A stretch of 64,000 bases of DNA from Undaria pinnatifida (GCA_012845835.1 JABAKD010000005.1:9876823-9940822), one strand, 5' to 3'; shown: positions 1-12,894, counted from the stretch's first letter. The notes: generated by a model from the sequence alone, not told the origin. Program-made: numbers and translations.

Positions 1-80
1 CCCGCGCTGCCTTTGCTTTTACCTGGTATGTGAACGAGCAGACGCGGCCGCTTACTACGCTAACCACGCGAGAAGTATCC
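1..80 (+). repeat. Partial copy of the ammonium transporter exon start with its own 3' splice site
   Basis: Bases around 42-60 repeat the start of the exon at 417 (acgcggccgcttactacgc in both), each preceded by an AG with similar upstream sequence. The copy diverges after about 25 bases. See findings. Confidence 0.6.
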
Positions 81-416
81 GCCCTCATCCCCCCCCACCC
101 CGCCCCTCTAGCACACTTCCACCCCCATACCCGCGCCCAACCCCAACCCAACCCCCCTCCCCCCTCCCACCTCACCCAAAGATGTGGGTTGACGTCACTC
201 TTGCATCTTGACGGACTTGACGGACAGCCGTCAAAAACTCCACACACTACAAATAGTATGATAAGTCCAAAGACGCCTTGACGGGTCAAAACTAGACCGT
301 CCACCGACATCTTTGACCCCAACCAACCTTACCCTTTACCCTATACCCAACCCTCTAACCAACCCCACCCCTACAACGTCACGCCTCTTTAATGTATATC
401 AACGTGTATGGAACAG

Positions 417-1405
417 ACGCGGCCGCTTACTACGCAGACCGCGCGAGCAAGTGCGCCGGCGCGTTCTACGGCGGCGACGGCAGCGCGGTGGCGGCCAACG
501 TGGTCTTCATTTTGGCGGTTGTCGCCTGGGTAGCCGTGACGTGCGGAACTCTCTTCGTTGCCATTAAGCTGACTATCGGAATGCGTGTCACCAAGGAGAT
601 GGAGGTGCGGGGTGGGTTGGTTTTAGGTTGATTTTTTTAGATGGGTTGCGTTATGTTACTGTCGGGGTGCTTGTGACCGAGGCGGTTTGAGATGGGTTGG
701 ATTGGTGAGGGGGGGGGGGGGGGGGGTTCCATATATTACATAAAAGCTTGGTTGGGGGGGGGGTAAGGCGTGCGTGACGAAGGAAATGGACGTGGGTTGG
801 GTTGGGTTGAGCAGAGCAGGGGGTGGCGGTCGTGGCGAAGATTGAGGATGGTTGGGTGGGGTCGGTCCGTGGTGGGCTGGCGTCAGACCCGGTTCCGGCG
901 CGCCGCGCTATCGTGAACTTGCGATGGGGATTCTTGTGTTGATTATTGTGGACTCGCCGCGTGGGATGATAAAACACTGTCAGCTGTGAGTTGGATAAAT
1001 TTTGGTCGGTCCTCTTTTTTTCAAGCTGCGTGGTACACCACACCGGCCGCTCGATTTTACAGATGTATGATCCCTTTTTGAGTTGTTTGTGATGACGCCT
1101 ATGGGTGTGTTGCCAGGGGGAACACCGATAGTATATACAAGCATACTGCTGTGTGATGTTGGTTTGTCGATTGAAATTTTTTTAATTAATTATTGGTGTT
1201 ACTGGTTGTTGTCCAGCACGCACCTGAACGAGCTGTGATGAACGACGTAACGATTGACCGGTGTGATTTGACACTAATGCCTGATTATTTTGATGTCTCT
1301 CCTCGTCCGTCCGTGTGTGTTTTTTTGTCACCCCAGCAAATCGGCATGGACGACTCGAAGCACGGGGGACAAACGTACCCGGAGATGATCAAGAACATGA
1401 CGTGA
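417..1405 (+). CDS. Ammonium transporter (AMT/MEP family), C-terminal end only
   Basis: The last two exons of a membrane ammonium permease; the rest lies upstream of the window. Exon 417-604 follows an AG at 415-416 and ends at donor gtgcgg; exon 1337-1405 follows a cccag acceptor and ends in TGA. The joined protein has a glycine-rich GAFYGGDG segment, one long hydrophobic helix (AANVVFILAVVAWVAV and onward, the last transmembrane segment), then a cytoplasmic tail with GMRVTKEME and GMDDSKHGG. This is the classic AMT C-terminal pattern (RV..E.E..G.D..HG), in which the tail couples the subunits of the trimer. The splice is in phase and places the conserved Gly-x-Asp-x-x-x-His directly after the acidic run. 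The exact 5' end of the first exon is uncertain because the same acceptor and exon start also occur at 41-42. Family call from the tail and last helix only. Confidence 0.83.
605..1336 (+). other. Intron of the ammonium transporter gene
   Basis: Donor gtgcgg and acceptor ccccag. Contains poly-G runs at about 708-727 and 753-764 and no other coding signal. Confidence 0.75.
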
Positions 1406-3119
1406 ACCCCACAACGCGAGCTTTCGATAGCGGCTCGGAATAACTGCCACGTCGGCTTGGTGCGGCAGCCGCGGCAGCGGCCGTAGCATTATTTTTCTCG
1501 CAGCAGCACCAGCAGCAACGGCAGCAGCACTAGCGCAGAGAAGTATCGGCCATCTGTCTGTCTTGTCTGTCTGTTTGTCTCCGCTGGGTCCCCCCCCGCC
1601 GTTGGGTTAGGTTCCATTCGGTAGCATAAACCGCTACAGCTGCAGGAGTTCCGGCCTGTTTTTCGGGCCATATACAGTATATATATGTTTTTTTTTGTCT
1701 CGCTTCTCTTTCAAGTCGTCGGGGCACACGACGGGGTCAGGCCCCAGTTGAACCTCTGGGATGAAGTTGAAACGTTTTTTCCCCTTCGTTTCTTCTAGTT
1801 AATTATTTGTAGAGGTTTCCCCATCGTATGGTGGCGGTTGGTTTACTGGGGGGGGCGGGGGGGCGGGGGATTGAAGATGCTGCTGATGTACGGTATTGTT
1901 ATTTTCATGTTTTTTCCCTCTCCACCCCCCCATCTTGTCATCTTCTCTTGTGTCCCGAACGATGGTAGAATGCGTTGACCCCTCCCCCCCCCCCGTCCTC
2001 CGCCCCGTTGCATCTGACGAGCGTGTCTTGCTGGTGTGCGTGGTGGTGATGGTGGGGACGACTGTTGCCGTTGCACCTTTTAAGGGTGCTGCGTTGTGCC
2101 TTTTGTTACGAAACCCTTTTATGTAAGCTGCAGCCAACGTTTTTGGGGTATAAATGTACTTGGAATCCGTGTGGGGTGTATTTTTGGCACTAGTTGTACG
2201 CGAGGTCGCTGAGATTTAGGGAACGTGTCCAGATGGAGGGGCTGAGAAAAATACTTGTTGAGAGCGAGAACGGGGAGGGGGGGGGAGGGGATTGAGGTGA
2301 CTTTGTGCGATCACCCACATCCTATAACCCCCCCCCCCCCCCCCTGAGTCGACTAGTTGGTATTACACCAAAGACCACCGGTATAGGGAGCGACAAACGA
2401 GGAAAACAGGACGAGCACAAGGTAATGCAGGACAAGGATAAGAATGCAACGCGTCAATTGGCGTAAAACACAAGACTGGGGCGAATCGTTTTGTTGTCAG
2501 GAGGGTTCGAGAATAGTTACACTGGAAGTTTGTTCTTATGTTTTGGTCCGGAAGAGGGTAGAGATGAAGGAAGGAAGGGTAACGTGGCGCATTTCTCGTG
2601 CTGGATTTTTTTCGTTTCCGTCAAGTTACGTCGAGGTTTCTGTTTTGCGTTGGTGTTGGCGTAGTATAGCGTTCGAGTTATATAGCGTTCGCGTTATGTA
2701 GCGTTCGCGTTACATAGCGTTCGGATTCGAAGGCGTTGCGGGTGGCAGGAACAGAAAGGGCGTGAGAGCGTCCCGACCCCTCCCCGTGCTGTCTACCCGC
2801 CCCTCGACCTCCTTGTTGTATGAAGTATGTATCACATTCGGCGCACAAACATTGGTGCCGAAAGGATTGCGCGGATAGAGTGAGGTCACGAACGAACTGC
2901 CTGCGCGAAAGGCAGGCATTTTCCTTTTTGAGGCAGTTCGTGGCACATGCACCAGCAGCAAACACCAGCAATTGAGCCCTCGTTTTTTTTTTTTTAGGGG
3001 GGGGGCGGAGATACGAGGTTAGTTTGAAGGATGACGTAGAAACGGATGTACGCGGGGGACCCCGTCCCCGTCACTGTCACGGGGAGGTATCCCATTACTT
3101 TTGGGTATACATGGGCGCG

Positions 3120-3156
<37 letters not shown>

Positions 3157-4984
3157 CCCGATGACGTGTTCGGGAGTCGTCGAGCCCCCCCCCCTCCCCC
3201 CCCCCCCCCCCGCGCACGACCCGCGCACTCCAAATTATGGGAAATGCGCGGAAACTGTTCATTGCGTTACTCTTGTTTCATTTATTTTCTCTCTTTTTGG
3301 ATATTCCGGATGTATGCTGTACGACGCTACGAGCCCGTTTTTGTCTAGTTTTTTTGCTTTTGTTTTTTTTCTTGTCGGGATTCCAGGTCCTGTTTCCTTG
3401 CCGTCATGTCAGCAGCAAAAAGCAGAATACTGGCATCCATGTTTTGTTTTTTTTTGTTCCGGTTCCATTACACCGGTGTTTTTTTTTTTTACTACCACTA
3501 CTACTGTACCTTTTTCTGGCCGTGACGATGTTAACGAGCATCATCTATGACTGTGTTGACGTGGTCCCGCCCCCTCTTTCGATCTGTTAGGTTGCCCGTC
3601 ATGAATCAATTACCCCGAGGTAGCCCTACTTGATTGCCCCGAGGACCCCTGGTGGAAGGAAAAAAACCTGCACATATATGCATTTGATATTGGTGCGGGA
3701 TGATTTATTTGAGGAGGGGTGGGGGGGGTGGGGGTGTACTCAGTTTGTGCATGGCCGAAGTCATATGGCCATACATAAGACCCTCGTACGCCTGCTACGC
3801 CGGGACAGAGCACCGTCGGGTTTTCACCAACCGGATTTGTGCTCAGGGGGCGTAATAAATGGGGCTAGGATGACGGGGAGCGGTGGGCGCGGTCTTTATA
3901 TTTTTTGTTTTTTTTTGTTTTTGTTTTCTTGACGGAAATTTGAGATCTCTTTTGTGGGGTTGGAATTATTTGGTCACACTTGAGAACGGTTCGGGTGGGT
4001 TACAAGGAGAGAGAGTCGTGTGTGCTCTTGTCTGTCGTCTCTTCCGCTTTTGTGTTGTTGTTTTCCTTCGAAGGGGTGAACCACGGAGAAGGGAGTAGTG
4101 GGCAGTGGGGGGACAAAGCAAAGAGAATTTTTTTTTCTTATTTTGTCTCGTCTCTCTTTTGCGTTATTTTTCTAAGAAATGAACGCCGGAGGATGGATGG
4201 GATGGGATGGGATGATTATCGTATCTCGCGGGCGGCCCAGACTCGGTCTTTTCTTTGTTTAGTGATCATGTAGCGTCGAGTTGACTCTGTGGTTTGCAGC
4301 TCCACCCCTCTGTGGAAAGTGGGTCGCAGTTACATACATGCACACACGCGTACGCTCTGTCTTGTCGCGTCTTTTTCGTCAGCTAATGAAAGGATGGCTG
4401 GACTTGCCAGACGGACATTGTGTGTGTTGGGTGGATGAGCGTTTTTTGTTTTGCAGGATGCCGAACGCGGGTTCAAAAACGAACAAAAAAAACGCCTCCC
4501 GAGCCAAGGCAACGAATGGTTGGTCTTGAGAACGCTCGAAACAGGAAGCAAGGTTGGTCACATGAGTGGCTTGGAGCAAAAAATTGTTGGTTTTTGAGAA
4601 GGCGGGAAGCTAACGCAGCAGCAGCAGTAGTTGTCCCTCTATAGTGCCAGTATGTGCAGGCCGGAAACACTGGCACTACCGCGGGCAACCCGCATTGTAG
4701 GGGGGGGTGTTGTGCGCTGTAGATTGTTGATTGGGATGGCGGGCCGGACCGGGCATGTAGTACGTACGTAGCCTCGGGAAACTCGCCCAACAAGAAGGGG
4801 ATCAATCGGTCACTATCGTGCCTGACGCATATATAGCTGTCGTTATTTATTTCTTAATTAAGGAGCTGTTGGTGGGTGGTTGTAGCAGTAGTAATAGTAG
4901 CACAGAGCGACGGGAATAAAGATTTAAATAAGTTTTGCACGTTTTGATTAAATGAATTTGAGTCTTGAACCCAATTTCTAACTC
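1406..4984. other. Gene-free intergenic stretch, simple repeats
   Basis: No open frame here has recognisable domain content. Visible items are a short tandem array of a tagcgttcgcgt-like unit at about 2665-2735, a run of about 35 G at 3121-3155, a reverse-oriented family-B fragment at about 3718-3840 and a small palindromic fragment at about 4636-4683. Confidence 0.6.
3718..3840 (-). mobile_element. Family-B retroelement-like 3' fragment
   Basis: Reads on the minus strand into a C-rich end (G-rich on +). Shares the gtactcagtttgtgcatggc and ccgggacagagcaccgtcgg segments with the copies at 13650, 34560, 38740 and 42710. Confidence 0.5.
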
Positions 4985-5665
4985 GACGCATGCTACGATA
5001 CCATGTTTCACTTCTTTGAAGGACGGGGCTCTTTTTGACCTGAAATTCGTCCAAATTTCGATGCCTTTGATACATAGCCCATGGGATCATACATCGGGTG
5101 GTGTGGAGGACAGGGCACGTAGATTCCGTCAACCCCCAATAACGCATTTCAACCATCAAGATATGTTGAATCAACGTCCTGTCTACGAGATCCGCCATCA
5201 CTAATGGGTCTTGATAGTAATGGTTGACGGTCGGGAATATCAAAACCCGACGGCGAGCCAGGGGGTGAAGGGCCCTCTACGAGAGCGACCCAAACTCCTG
5301 ACTCATTTACAGATCTCTCCTTGTGCCCAGCGGGGGAGGTTTTGTGAAGGCACCTGCTTTTGCCGTACAACTCCTTGGTTCTTGTAGTGTTTCTAATATA
5401 TATAGTGTTGTAACGCATCCTACAATGGAGGTGCTGCAGAACTTGTTTTCTGAGGTGGTTCCTCAATTTTGGGAGCTCGAGACCTCTCCCAAAAACTGAC
5501 TTTCTTTGGAGAAAAATAAAACCGCTACCGGAAGATTCCAATCTGGCCTAGGGTACAAAACGGGAATCTATCAAGACAAAACGGCCTATTTTCCGACGAA
5601 TTTGGGTTCTGGAGCGCCCTGTCCTCCAGAAAAAAGGTCTACCTCTCTCTATCGTAGCATGCGTG
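4985..5665. mobile_element. Long member of the GACGCATGCTACGATA terminal-inverted-repeat family
   Basis: Starts gacgcatgctacgata and ends in the inverse tatcgtagcatgcgt, about 680 bases apart. Other members are about 255-320 bases, so this is a longer relative or two nested copies. The internal segment before the right end (ccgacgaatttgggttctgg, aaaaaggt before the terminal repeat) matches the short copies. A minus-strand open frame of 129 codons overlaps the left terminal repeat; I could not link it to a transposase. Confidence 0.6.
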
Positions 5666-6096
5666 TTGTAACCAACCCCCTCCGCGAGGAACCCGTTTTT
5701 TTTGTTTGCCTCTCGTGTCACGACGTTGTGTGGTCAACTGATAACCGCTACGTACAGGTGTTGTGTGTATATGATAGTCGTCAGTTTAATTCGTGAATTT
5801 TTCCTTCCGAAACTCCCAAGAGAGGGTTGGTTTTGCGTTGAATATATTTTCTCCCACACCGTACGTCGTAAGGTCCTCCTTTTAACGCCGCTACAACTGG
5901 ACACCCGTTACTCGCTCTGGGGCACAAATTACTTGGATTTAGTACAGGGGGGGGTTAGGGGTTCTAAACGGGTTATATAACTGTGGGAATGAAACCGCTT
6001 GGATATTGACAGGTCCGCCCATGTATCCGGCCGACCTGAGTATCCTGCGGTTTCAGGGCAGGAGTGTTGTAAGACTTAGTTTTGGTAAGCTACTGA

Positions 6097-7035
6097 TTTG
6101 TTAACCTTTTGCAAGTGGTCAAACGGACTAATACCACCCCACTAATTCCTCAACATTAAACCCCTTTGGGTTAACAAGCTTCTTTTTGGGAAAATGTCGA
6201 ATTTTATTAGGTTTTCTAAGTTTTTGTGGATCGGCTGTGATTGTTAACCGATATTTATAACATTATAAGTTTCGGCGCAGCCGATATACCCCCGTATATC
6301 AGGCGAGAGCAGAGCGAGTTTCTGGCCAGTTTGGCTACAAGACATATGTCTTTTTTACGTATAATTGTCGTTTTTTTTGCCCTTCGACAATATATTATCT
6401 ATCGTGTATAGGTCTAGATATGATAGATGTCATTCCGATATAAATCGAATATCCTTCCTTAAAGAAGTAGTTGGAGTGGTGTCTCTCCTACGACTGTCCC
6501 AACAACTGCCAGCAATTATTCTCTTATTGGCCTTCCCCCACATGTTCTCATCACCTTCTTTCAAATCGAATATCTTTCTGTAAAGCAGTAGAGTGTCTCC
6601 CCTAATATGTCTAAGCAGCCAACTGCCAACCATTCCCCGAATCAGCCTTTTCCCCGCACATGTTTGTTTTCATTAAAATTTAAAAAACTTGTTCGCAATC
6701 CGTGCGATAGAAATCGAATGTCATTGGAGGCAGTGCCAACCGATGTGACACTGACTGGCGAAAACACCTCGGTTAAAACCACCACCCACCGTCGTCCCGA
6801 TTCTACAAAAACTTATTCTAACAGCGTCAGCCAGCCGTGAGTTCGACAAATTTACGGTCGACACTCACCTTTGCAAGCTGCGTAATACGGTACACCGGCC
6901 GCCCGTTTTAAGTTAGTAACTTGCCGTACTTCGTCAATGTTATTTATTGGGCAATGGTCGAAGGGGGTATATTGGTTAACATTTTGCAAGAAGTGGTCAA
7001 ACGGACTAATACCCCACTAATTCCTTAACATATAC
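6097..7035. repeat. Direct repeat pair about 880 bases apart
   Basis: The segment with ttttgcaagtggtcaaacgg, actaatacc and cccactaattcc at about 6100-6160 recurs at about 6972-7032. The interval holds no recognisable coding sequence. Could be the ends of an old long-direct-repeat element or a simple segmental duplication. Confidence 0.45.
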
Positions 7036-8556
7036 CCTCAGGTTCTCGGTCATTTGGGGGTACAGGGAAAAAACGGCCGCGGAACGTGCCCGCGCTTGCC
7101 CCACACGGCCTACAATCCAATTCTGACGCGCTGGCACATGACACCCGCAACCCATGCCGAGCACACGCACACCTCTTCTTCCCTTTTTCGAGCACGGTGT
7201 TGGGGCTAATGGGGCCGCGGCGAAAGGGGGGGGGGTACATATCCCCCTCGCCTATTGACCAACGTGGAGGGGTATATACCCCACAAAATCTACTACATTT
7301 TTTATCCTCTACCCCCTTTCGACTGCATTTGTCCCGCCTTTGACCGAAAACCATACTCCTTCTTGACCGATTCTGACGCCTTCACAAGCGAGTGCAGCGG
7401 GGACGGCTGCACGTCACCGCCCAACGGCCCGAATAGACCACGAGCGGAACATCCAGGAGTCGCCGCGAACTCAGCTGCGATCGTTTATCTCCGAAAAAGT
7501 GGCGGGGGAAACATGAAACGAACCACACAAAACAAGCCTTTCAAGCTTGTAGCCACACGAAGACAGGCGGCAAAAATGTACTTCACTTGCGGTTCTACTG
7601 TAGAAAGAGTAGGATTCTGCGTTCTAGTGCTTCTCCGACTAAATTTCGCATTTATTCGCAGGAATACCTCACCCAAAAACTGACTTGGAGAACCACACTT
7701 GTAAAAGTGCTTGCTCCCCATGACCTACTGTAGTGGGTACATATGCATCGAAACCTACTGCAAAAAAGACCAGACTGATTCTACGATAGCCCCCCCCCCC
7801 CCCCCGCCCCCCTCCCCCCCCCCAACCAACGATTTTCCATAACGAACGTGTCAGGGCTGCTCGACACGAGGAAGGATACACTCTTGAAAAAAAAAGTATC
7901 TCCGCACATATTTTTTCTTGCGCGCAAAGGTCTATATCGCTCAATGACGTGTCGGGGTGTCGAGGGACACCGTGTTCCCGGAGATACGACCAGGAGCAGG
8001 AGGAGGAGCTGGTTTAGAAACCGGCGGTTTCGTCAAAGAAAAGTTGGGCGGGGGGGGGGGGGGGGGGGGGGGGGTTCAAGGGCTACGGTGGGGTGTACCC
8101 CGTTCGTCAACTGCCGGGTCTGAGCCACTGGCACGAGTCACTCTCTACCGCACCGACAAAAACACTTGAGGCGATTTTCTTGGCCAGGCGTAGGTAACCA
8201 TGCCATTGGAGATTAGTGTCTCGTAAAACTAAAACAGCGTGAAAGCCTATGACCGCAAGGGACAGGGGGTCACTCGCGCGCGCGAGTGATCCCTAGCCAC
8301 TTGAAAAAAAAAATCCCTAAATATAAAGGGACCCACCCCACTACCCTGTAGCATTTGGTCGGGGCTACTTACGGCAAAAAGGACCGTGGACAAAGGCTAC
8401 TGCTGCGGTAGAGAGGGGTTATTCTACCCCCATTTTTTTTTCACAACAGCTGGGTTTTCAAACCCACCTTTCGCGCGCGAGTGACGTCAGTACCTCACGG
8501 ACCAAGAAAAAAACTCCGGCAATTGTTTTGAAGATGCGCACCCTGGTATAGAGTCT
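7036..8556. other. Gene-free intergenic stretch with poly-G/poly-C runs
   Basis: Holds a poly-C run at about 7790-7823 and a poly-G run at about 8051-8074. Short segments (gtctatcg, gatgacgtcggggtgtcga, gatacgaccggagc) recur at 9560-9640, 10140-10260 and 10800-10880, so this is dispersed repeat. No gene seen. Confidence 0.5.
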
Positions 8557-8874
8557 AACGCATGCTACGATTGAGGTATATCCTTTTTTTTTCGGCTGAA
8601 ACGGTTTGATGAATGACGGGTCTCCTCAACCCCAAAACGTCGGGGAAAAAAAAAATAATACCACGGTAGGCCATTTTTTTTTTTCTTCGCCTGATGAAAT
8701 TCTCGAGTTGTGTACCTAGGCCAGATGGGATTTTTCATCCGGGGGGGGGTGGCAAGTTTTGATTTCTTCTCTTCCCATCAGTTTTTCGCGGGAGAGGTCT
8801 TGAGCTCCCAAATTGAGGAGTAGAATTGGAAAAAAAAAAAAACGTGGAGCAACGCCTCTATCGGAGCACGAGTC
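8557..8874. mobile_element. Short TIR element of the GCTACGATAGAGG family
   Basis: Left end acgcatgctacgattgaggt and right end cctctatcggagcacgagtc are imperfect inverted repeats. The interior carries the family signature: gaatgacggg near the left end, then gtgtacctaggcca, gggatttttcatccgg, gagaggtcttgagctcccaa and an A-run before the right end. Confidence 0.65.
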
Positions 8875-8994
8875 GTCTACAAGTGGTCATATTATTTATC
8901 CCATCATTGCGGGTTTGATGTCGCACCTATTATTATATAAAGCAGCAACAAGGACTCTTTTTTAAGACCGCAAAAGAAACAGGCCACAGGGGGG

Positions 8995-9510
8995 GGTTAC
9001 TTGCACTTCAAGTGAACCCTCGAGCCACTGCAGAAAAAGGTCCCCTTACAAAGTTACTTGCGCTTCGAGTGACCCCTCGAGCCACTGCAGAAAAAGGTCC
9101 CTTATAAAGTTACTTGCGATTCGAGTGACCCCCCGAGCCACTGCAGAAAAAGGTCCCTTATAAAGTTACTTGCACGAGTGACCCCGAGCCACTGCAGAAA
9201 AAGGTCCCTTATATACTTGCGCGAGTGACCCCGAGCCACTGCAGAAAAAGGTCCCTTACAAATTTACTTGCGCGAGTGACCCCGAGCCACTGCAGAAAAA
9301 GGTCCCTTTACAAAGTTACTTGCGATTCGAGTGACCGCTGGAGCCACTGCAGAAAAAGGTCCCCTCATAAAGTTGCTTGCGCCTCGAGTGACCCCTCGAG
9401 CCACTGCAGAAAAAGGTCCCCTTATAAAGTCACTTGCGCTTCGAGTGACCCCTGGAGCCACTGCAGAAAAAGGTCCCTTATAAAGTGACTTGCGCTTCGA
9501 GTGACCCCGA
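8995..9510. repeat. Tandem array, 47-60 base unit, about nine copies
   Basis: Each unit contains gagccactgcagaaaaaggt, then ccc(c)ttataaagttacttg and cg.ttcgagtgacccc. Unit length varies because some copies lack part of the middle. Single copies also occur near 9770 and 50910, so the unit belongs to a dispersed family. An open frame through the array reads as repeated SHCRKRS and is not a gene. Confidence 0.85.
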
Positions 9511-9825
9511 GTCGTTCTACGGGTAGCCCCCCCCAACATTTCGTTATCGAAATGGCCGGTTTTAAAACCAGCTCCCGGTCGTATCTCCCGAAACATGGTG
9601 TCCCTCGACGCCCGGACGTCATCGATCGATAGACCTTTGCACACAAGAAAACGTATGGATGCTTCTGTTTCCAACAGTAGTACCCTTCCTTGTGTCGAGC
9701 AGCGCCATGAAACGTTCGTTGAAGAAAATCGCTGATTTTGGGGGGGGGCTATCGTAGAATCAGTCCCCCGAGCCACTGCAGAAAAAGGTCCCTTATAAAG
9801 GGACCCCCCCTTACCGAGTCGTTGT

Positions 9826-10124
9826 ACGCGAACATGCTACGATAGAGGTATACCGTTTTTTGGCGAAAATGTTTTCTGAGTGACGGGGTTCCTTAACCTA
9901 CTAATATATCGTCGGAAAATAAATAAGTAATAGGCCATTTTTATTTTTGTCATGTTATCCTCGTTTTGTACCGAGGCAGCAGTGGGATTTTTGTTCATCC
10001 GGTGGTCGTAGCGGTTTTATTTTTCTCCAAACACATCAGTGTTCGGGAGAGGTCTTGAGAAACTCCAAAATTGAGGGGTAACATTTAGAAAAAAAAGTGG
10101 TGCATCTCTATCGTAGCACGCGTC
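9826..10124. mobile_element. Short TIR element of the GCTACGATAGAGG family
   Basis: Left end acatgctacgatagaggta, right end tctctatcgtagcacgcgtc; about 299 bases with the family interior (ttttctgagtgacggggttc, gggagaggtcttgag, A-run). Confidence 0.7.
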
Positions 10125-11960
10125 GGCTACGGTAGAGCCCCCCCAACTTTTCTTCAACGACATCGCCGGTTGCTAAACCAGCTCCTCCTCCTGGTCGTAT
10201 CTCCTGAAACACGGTGTCCCTCGACAACGCCCCGACGTCATCGATCGGTAGACCTTTTGCACACAAGAGAAAATGTATGGACAACACTTTTTTTCTTCAA
10301 TAGTATCATCCTTGCTTGTGTCGAGCAGCCATGAAACGTTCGTGAAAGAAAATCGCTCGTTTTGGGGGGAGGGTGATGTCGTAGAATTTAGTCCCTACCG
10401 TATTCTGGGTCAAAGGCAAAAAAAAAAAAAATAACGCGATGAATTTAGGCTATATCATGAGATTACCACGAAAAATCCTGCGTCTGACAAGAAAAAAAAA
10501 AAATAACAAAACACAAAACAAAACAAAACAAACGAAAATTCGGACGATTTTGCGGGTTAATAACCGTTTCAGCACCGCACTCCCGATATGGAGACAAAAC
10601 ACTTGAAAAATTTCTAGACTCTTAAGAACAATTTTAGGTGTTGGGAATGGGTCCACAAGGAGTCACGCCATCGATTGATTCTACGATAGCCCCCTCCCAA
10701 ACCAGCGTTTTTCTTGAACGAACGTTTCAGGGCTGCTCGACACAAGGAAGGAGGATACCATTGATAGAAAAGTGTCCAATTATTTTCTTGTGTGCAAAGG
10801 TCTATCGATCGATGACGTCGGGGTGTCGAGTGACACCGTGTTTCAGGAGATACGACCGGGAGCTGGTTTTGAAACCGGCCATTTTCGTTGAAGAAAAGTT
10901 GAGTGGGCTACCGTAGAACGACTCCATCCCGAATCAACTTTTGAGCCAAAAAGTGGTATACCTCAACACCTCTATCGTGGCGAGCGTCTTCCAGCGATTT
11001 GGGCCAGGAGCCCGTCATCCAGAAAATATTTTTTGTTTTCGCCAAAAAGGAGCTACACCTCCATCTGTCCTCCCAGGGCGTCAGCAGGCCAAGCGGCCGG
11101 GGTGTGTAGGTGGCGTGTGTATTTGCGAACCGCAATGCAACACGTTGTACGACACGCCGTAGACCTGCCCGCGTTCCCAAACCTCTAAAAATATCCTACG
11201 ACCAGAAAAGGCACCAAGCATAACACAAAAAACAGGTGCACGCTCTTTGAGGCAGGGATCCGCACATTGTTTTTCAGATAATCCAAATCGCGCGTGGCTA
11301 CGCGAAGCCGCGGGACAGGTCGTAGCCTTAGCGTGGTGAAGGGCCGGGGTTAGGGTTGGGGTTAGGATTGGGTAGGGTCTACGCCTTCATGTGGTCTGCA
11401 AAAAAAAAACACACACATAAAAACACAAAAAAAAAACAGCCGAAAAAACTCGATCAAGCGTACTGTTTTTGGTACTCTATCTGGTATGTTTGGGGGGCCG
11501 ACATGGGGAAAAGCGGCCTCACAACACCAGCAGTATGGCGACGACACTCGTACTACCGCACGCCCTTGCCAAGCCCCCAAATGACGGGATTCCAGTCGAG
11601 TCTCGTCGTTTTAATTTTATTTCTTGGTACATGGGCCCCAAACGGACTTCACCATTTCCGTTGAACACATAAGCGTGACTCGAAGGTTGCTCTCACACTT
11701 CGCAGCGGCGGGCACACAGCCCGCCCGAATGCACTCCAAAACCACCCCGCGGCCCGTTCAGCTCCGCCGCATCCCTCCACCCCCCGACCCCCCCCCCCCC
11801 TGCCGAGCCTGCCTCTCCAACGCCTCGAACCCCCCCCCCCAACCCCAACAAAACACCAGAATACACATTCTATGTACAATCAGACCGTTACCTCGGTCCG
11901 AGGAGCGTGTATGACGCTGCCTGCGTTATGGGGACACATTTTCCCTCTCAACCACCATAC
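10125..11960. other. Gene-free intergenic stretch
   Basis: Dispersed repeat segments shared with 7850-8040 and 9530-9760, in both orientations (about 10131-10390 and 10640-10920), plus a telomere-like ggggttagggttggggttag tract at about 11346-11365. No coding exon seen. Confidence 0.45.
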
Positions 11961-11964
11961 CCCT

Positions 11965-12385
11965 CCCCGTCCCCTCCGCAAACACGCCATGCCGTCCTTG
12001 CAGGGCTCCCCCATCCGTGACACACGACACACCGTGTTGTGCTTCCAGTTCCTCCCCTTCCCCTCCGCAAACACGCCATGGTGTGCTTCTAGCCCCCCTT
12101 CCCCCTCAGCAAACACGCCATCTTGTGTTCCTTGGGCTCTCCCATCTGTGAACAATCCATACTGTGCTTCGAGCTTTTCCCTCCCCCCTCGGCAGACACG
12201 CCACCTTGCACTTCTAGGGTTCCCCCATCTGTGAACACAGCACGTTGTGCTCCTAGCTTTCCCTCCCACCTCCGCAAACACGCCATCTTGTGCTTGTAAG
12301 GCTCTCCCATCCGCGAACACACCACATTGTGCTTCTAGCTTCCCCCCCCGCTCCCCGCAAAAACGCCATGTTGTACTCCCAGGGC
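11965..12385. repeat. Tandem repeat, about 100-base dimeric unit
   Basis: Alternating half units: ccgcaaacacgccatnttgtg followed by a C-rich spacer, and ggctctcccatctgtgaacac. About four to five degenerate copies. Confidence 0.75.
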
Positions 12386-12894
12386 TAAGAGTCCCATAAC
12401 TCTATCCTTACCCAAAACTTCAAGGGCGCTAGATGATAATGAGGGGAGGGGGGGGAGGGGGAGGGGAGGGGATAGACTCAATCCTGCTCTACTGGCTGCA
12501 TTACTTCGTTCACGGCGGAGCCCACGGCGACAATGTTTCTGACAAAACCGAAAATTTGAAGGGTGGCGCATGAAGCGGAGGGGAGAAGGACATGGGAGGG
12601 GGGAGAGGGGGGGAGGGGGGGGGGAGGGGGGGGGAGGGAGGGGATAGGCCCCATCCACGCTCAACTGGCCTCAAAGCTTTCATCGCGGAGCCCACGGCAC
12701 GCGGGTAAAGCGACGGCAAACAAACAGCGGGAAAAAAAAATCCTGGGAAATATCATTCTGAAAAATTCAGCAGGGAGCAAAGGGCGGAAAGTGGCGAAGC
12801 GGTTGTGTGCCATCGTTCACAGCAGGCGGGCGGGCGGGCGGGCCACCAAAGACTACAGCCAAAAAATCATCCCGACTTGGCTATGACTAGGGCC

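Noticed and set aside
4854-5243. 129-codon minus-strand frame that looks protein-like (MADLVDRTLIQHILM...)
   Set aside because: It overlaps the terminal repeat of the element at 4985 and I cannot match it to a transposase or any family. It could be a decayed element protein; a translated search would decide.
9225-9488. 87-codon frame SHCRKRS repeat (+) and its minus counterpart
   Set aside because: Translation of the tandem array at 8995-9510.
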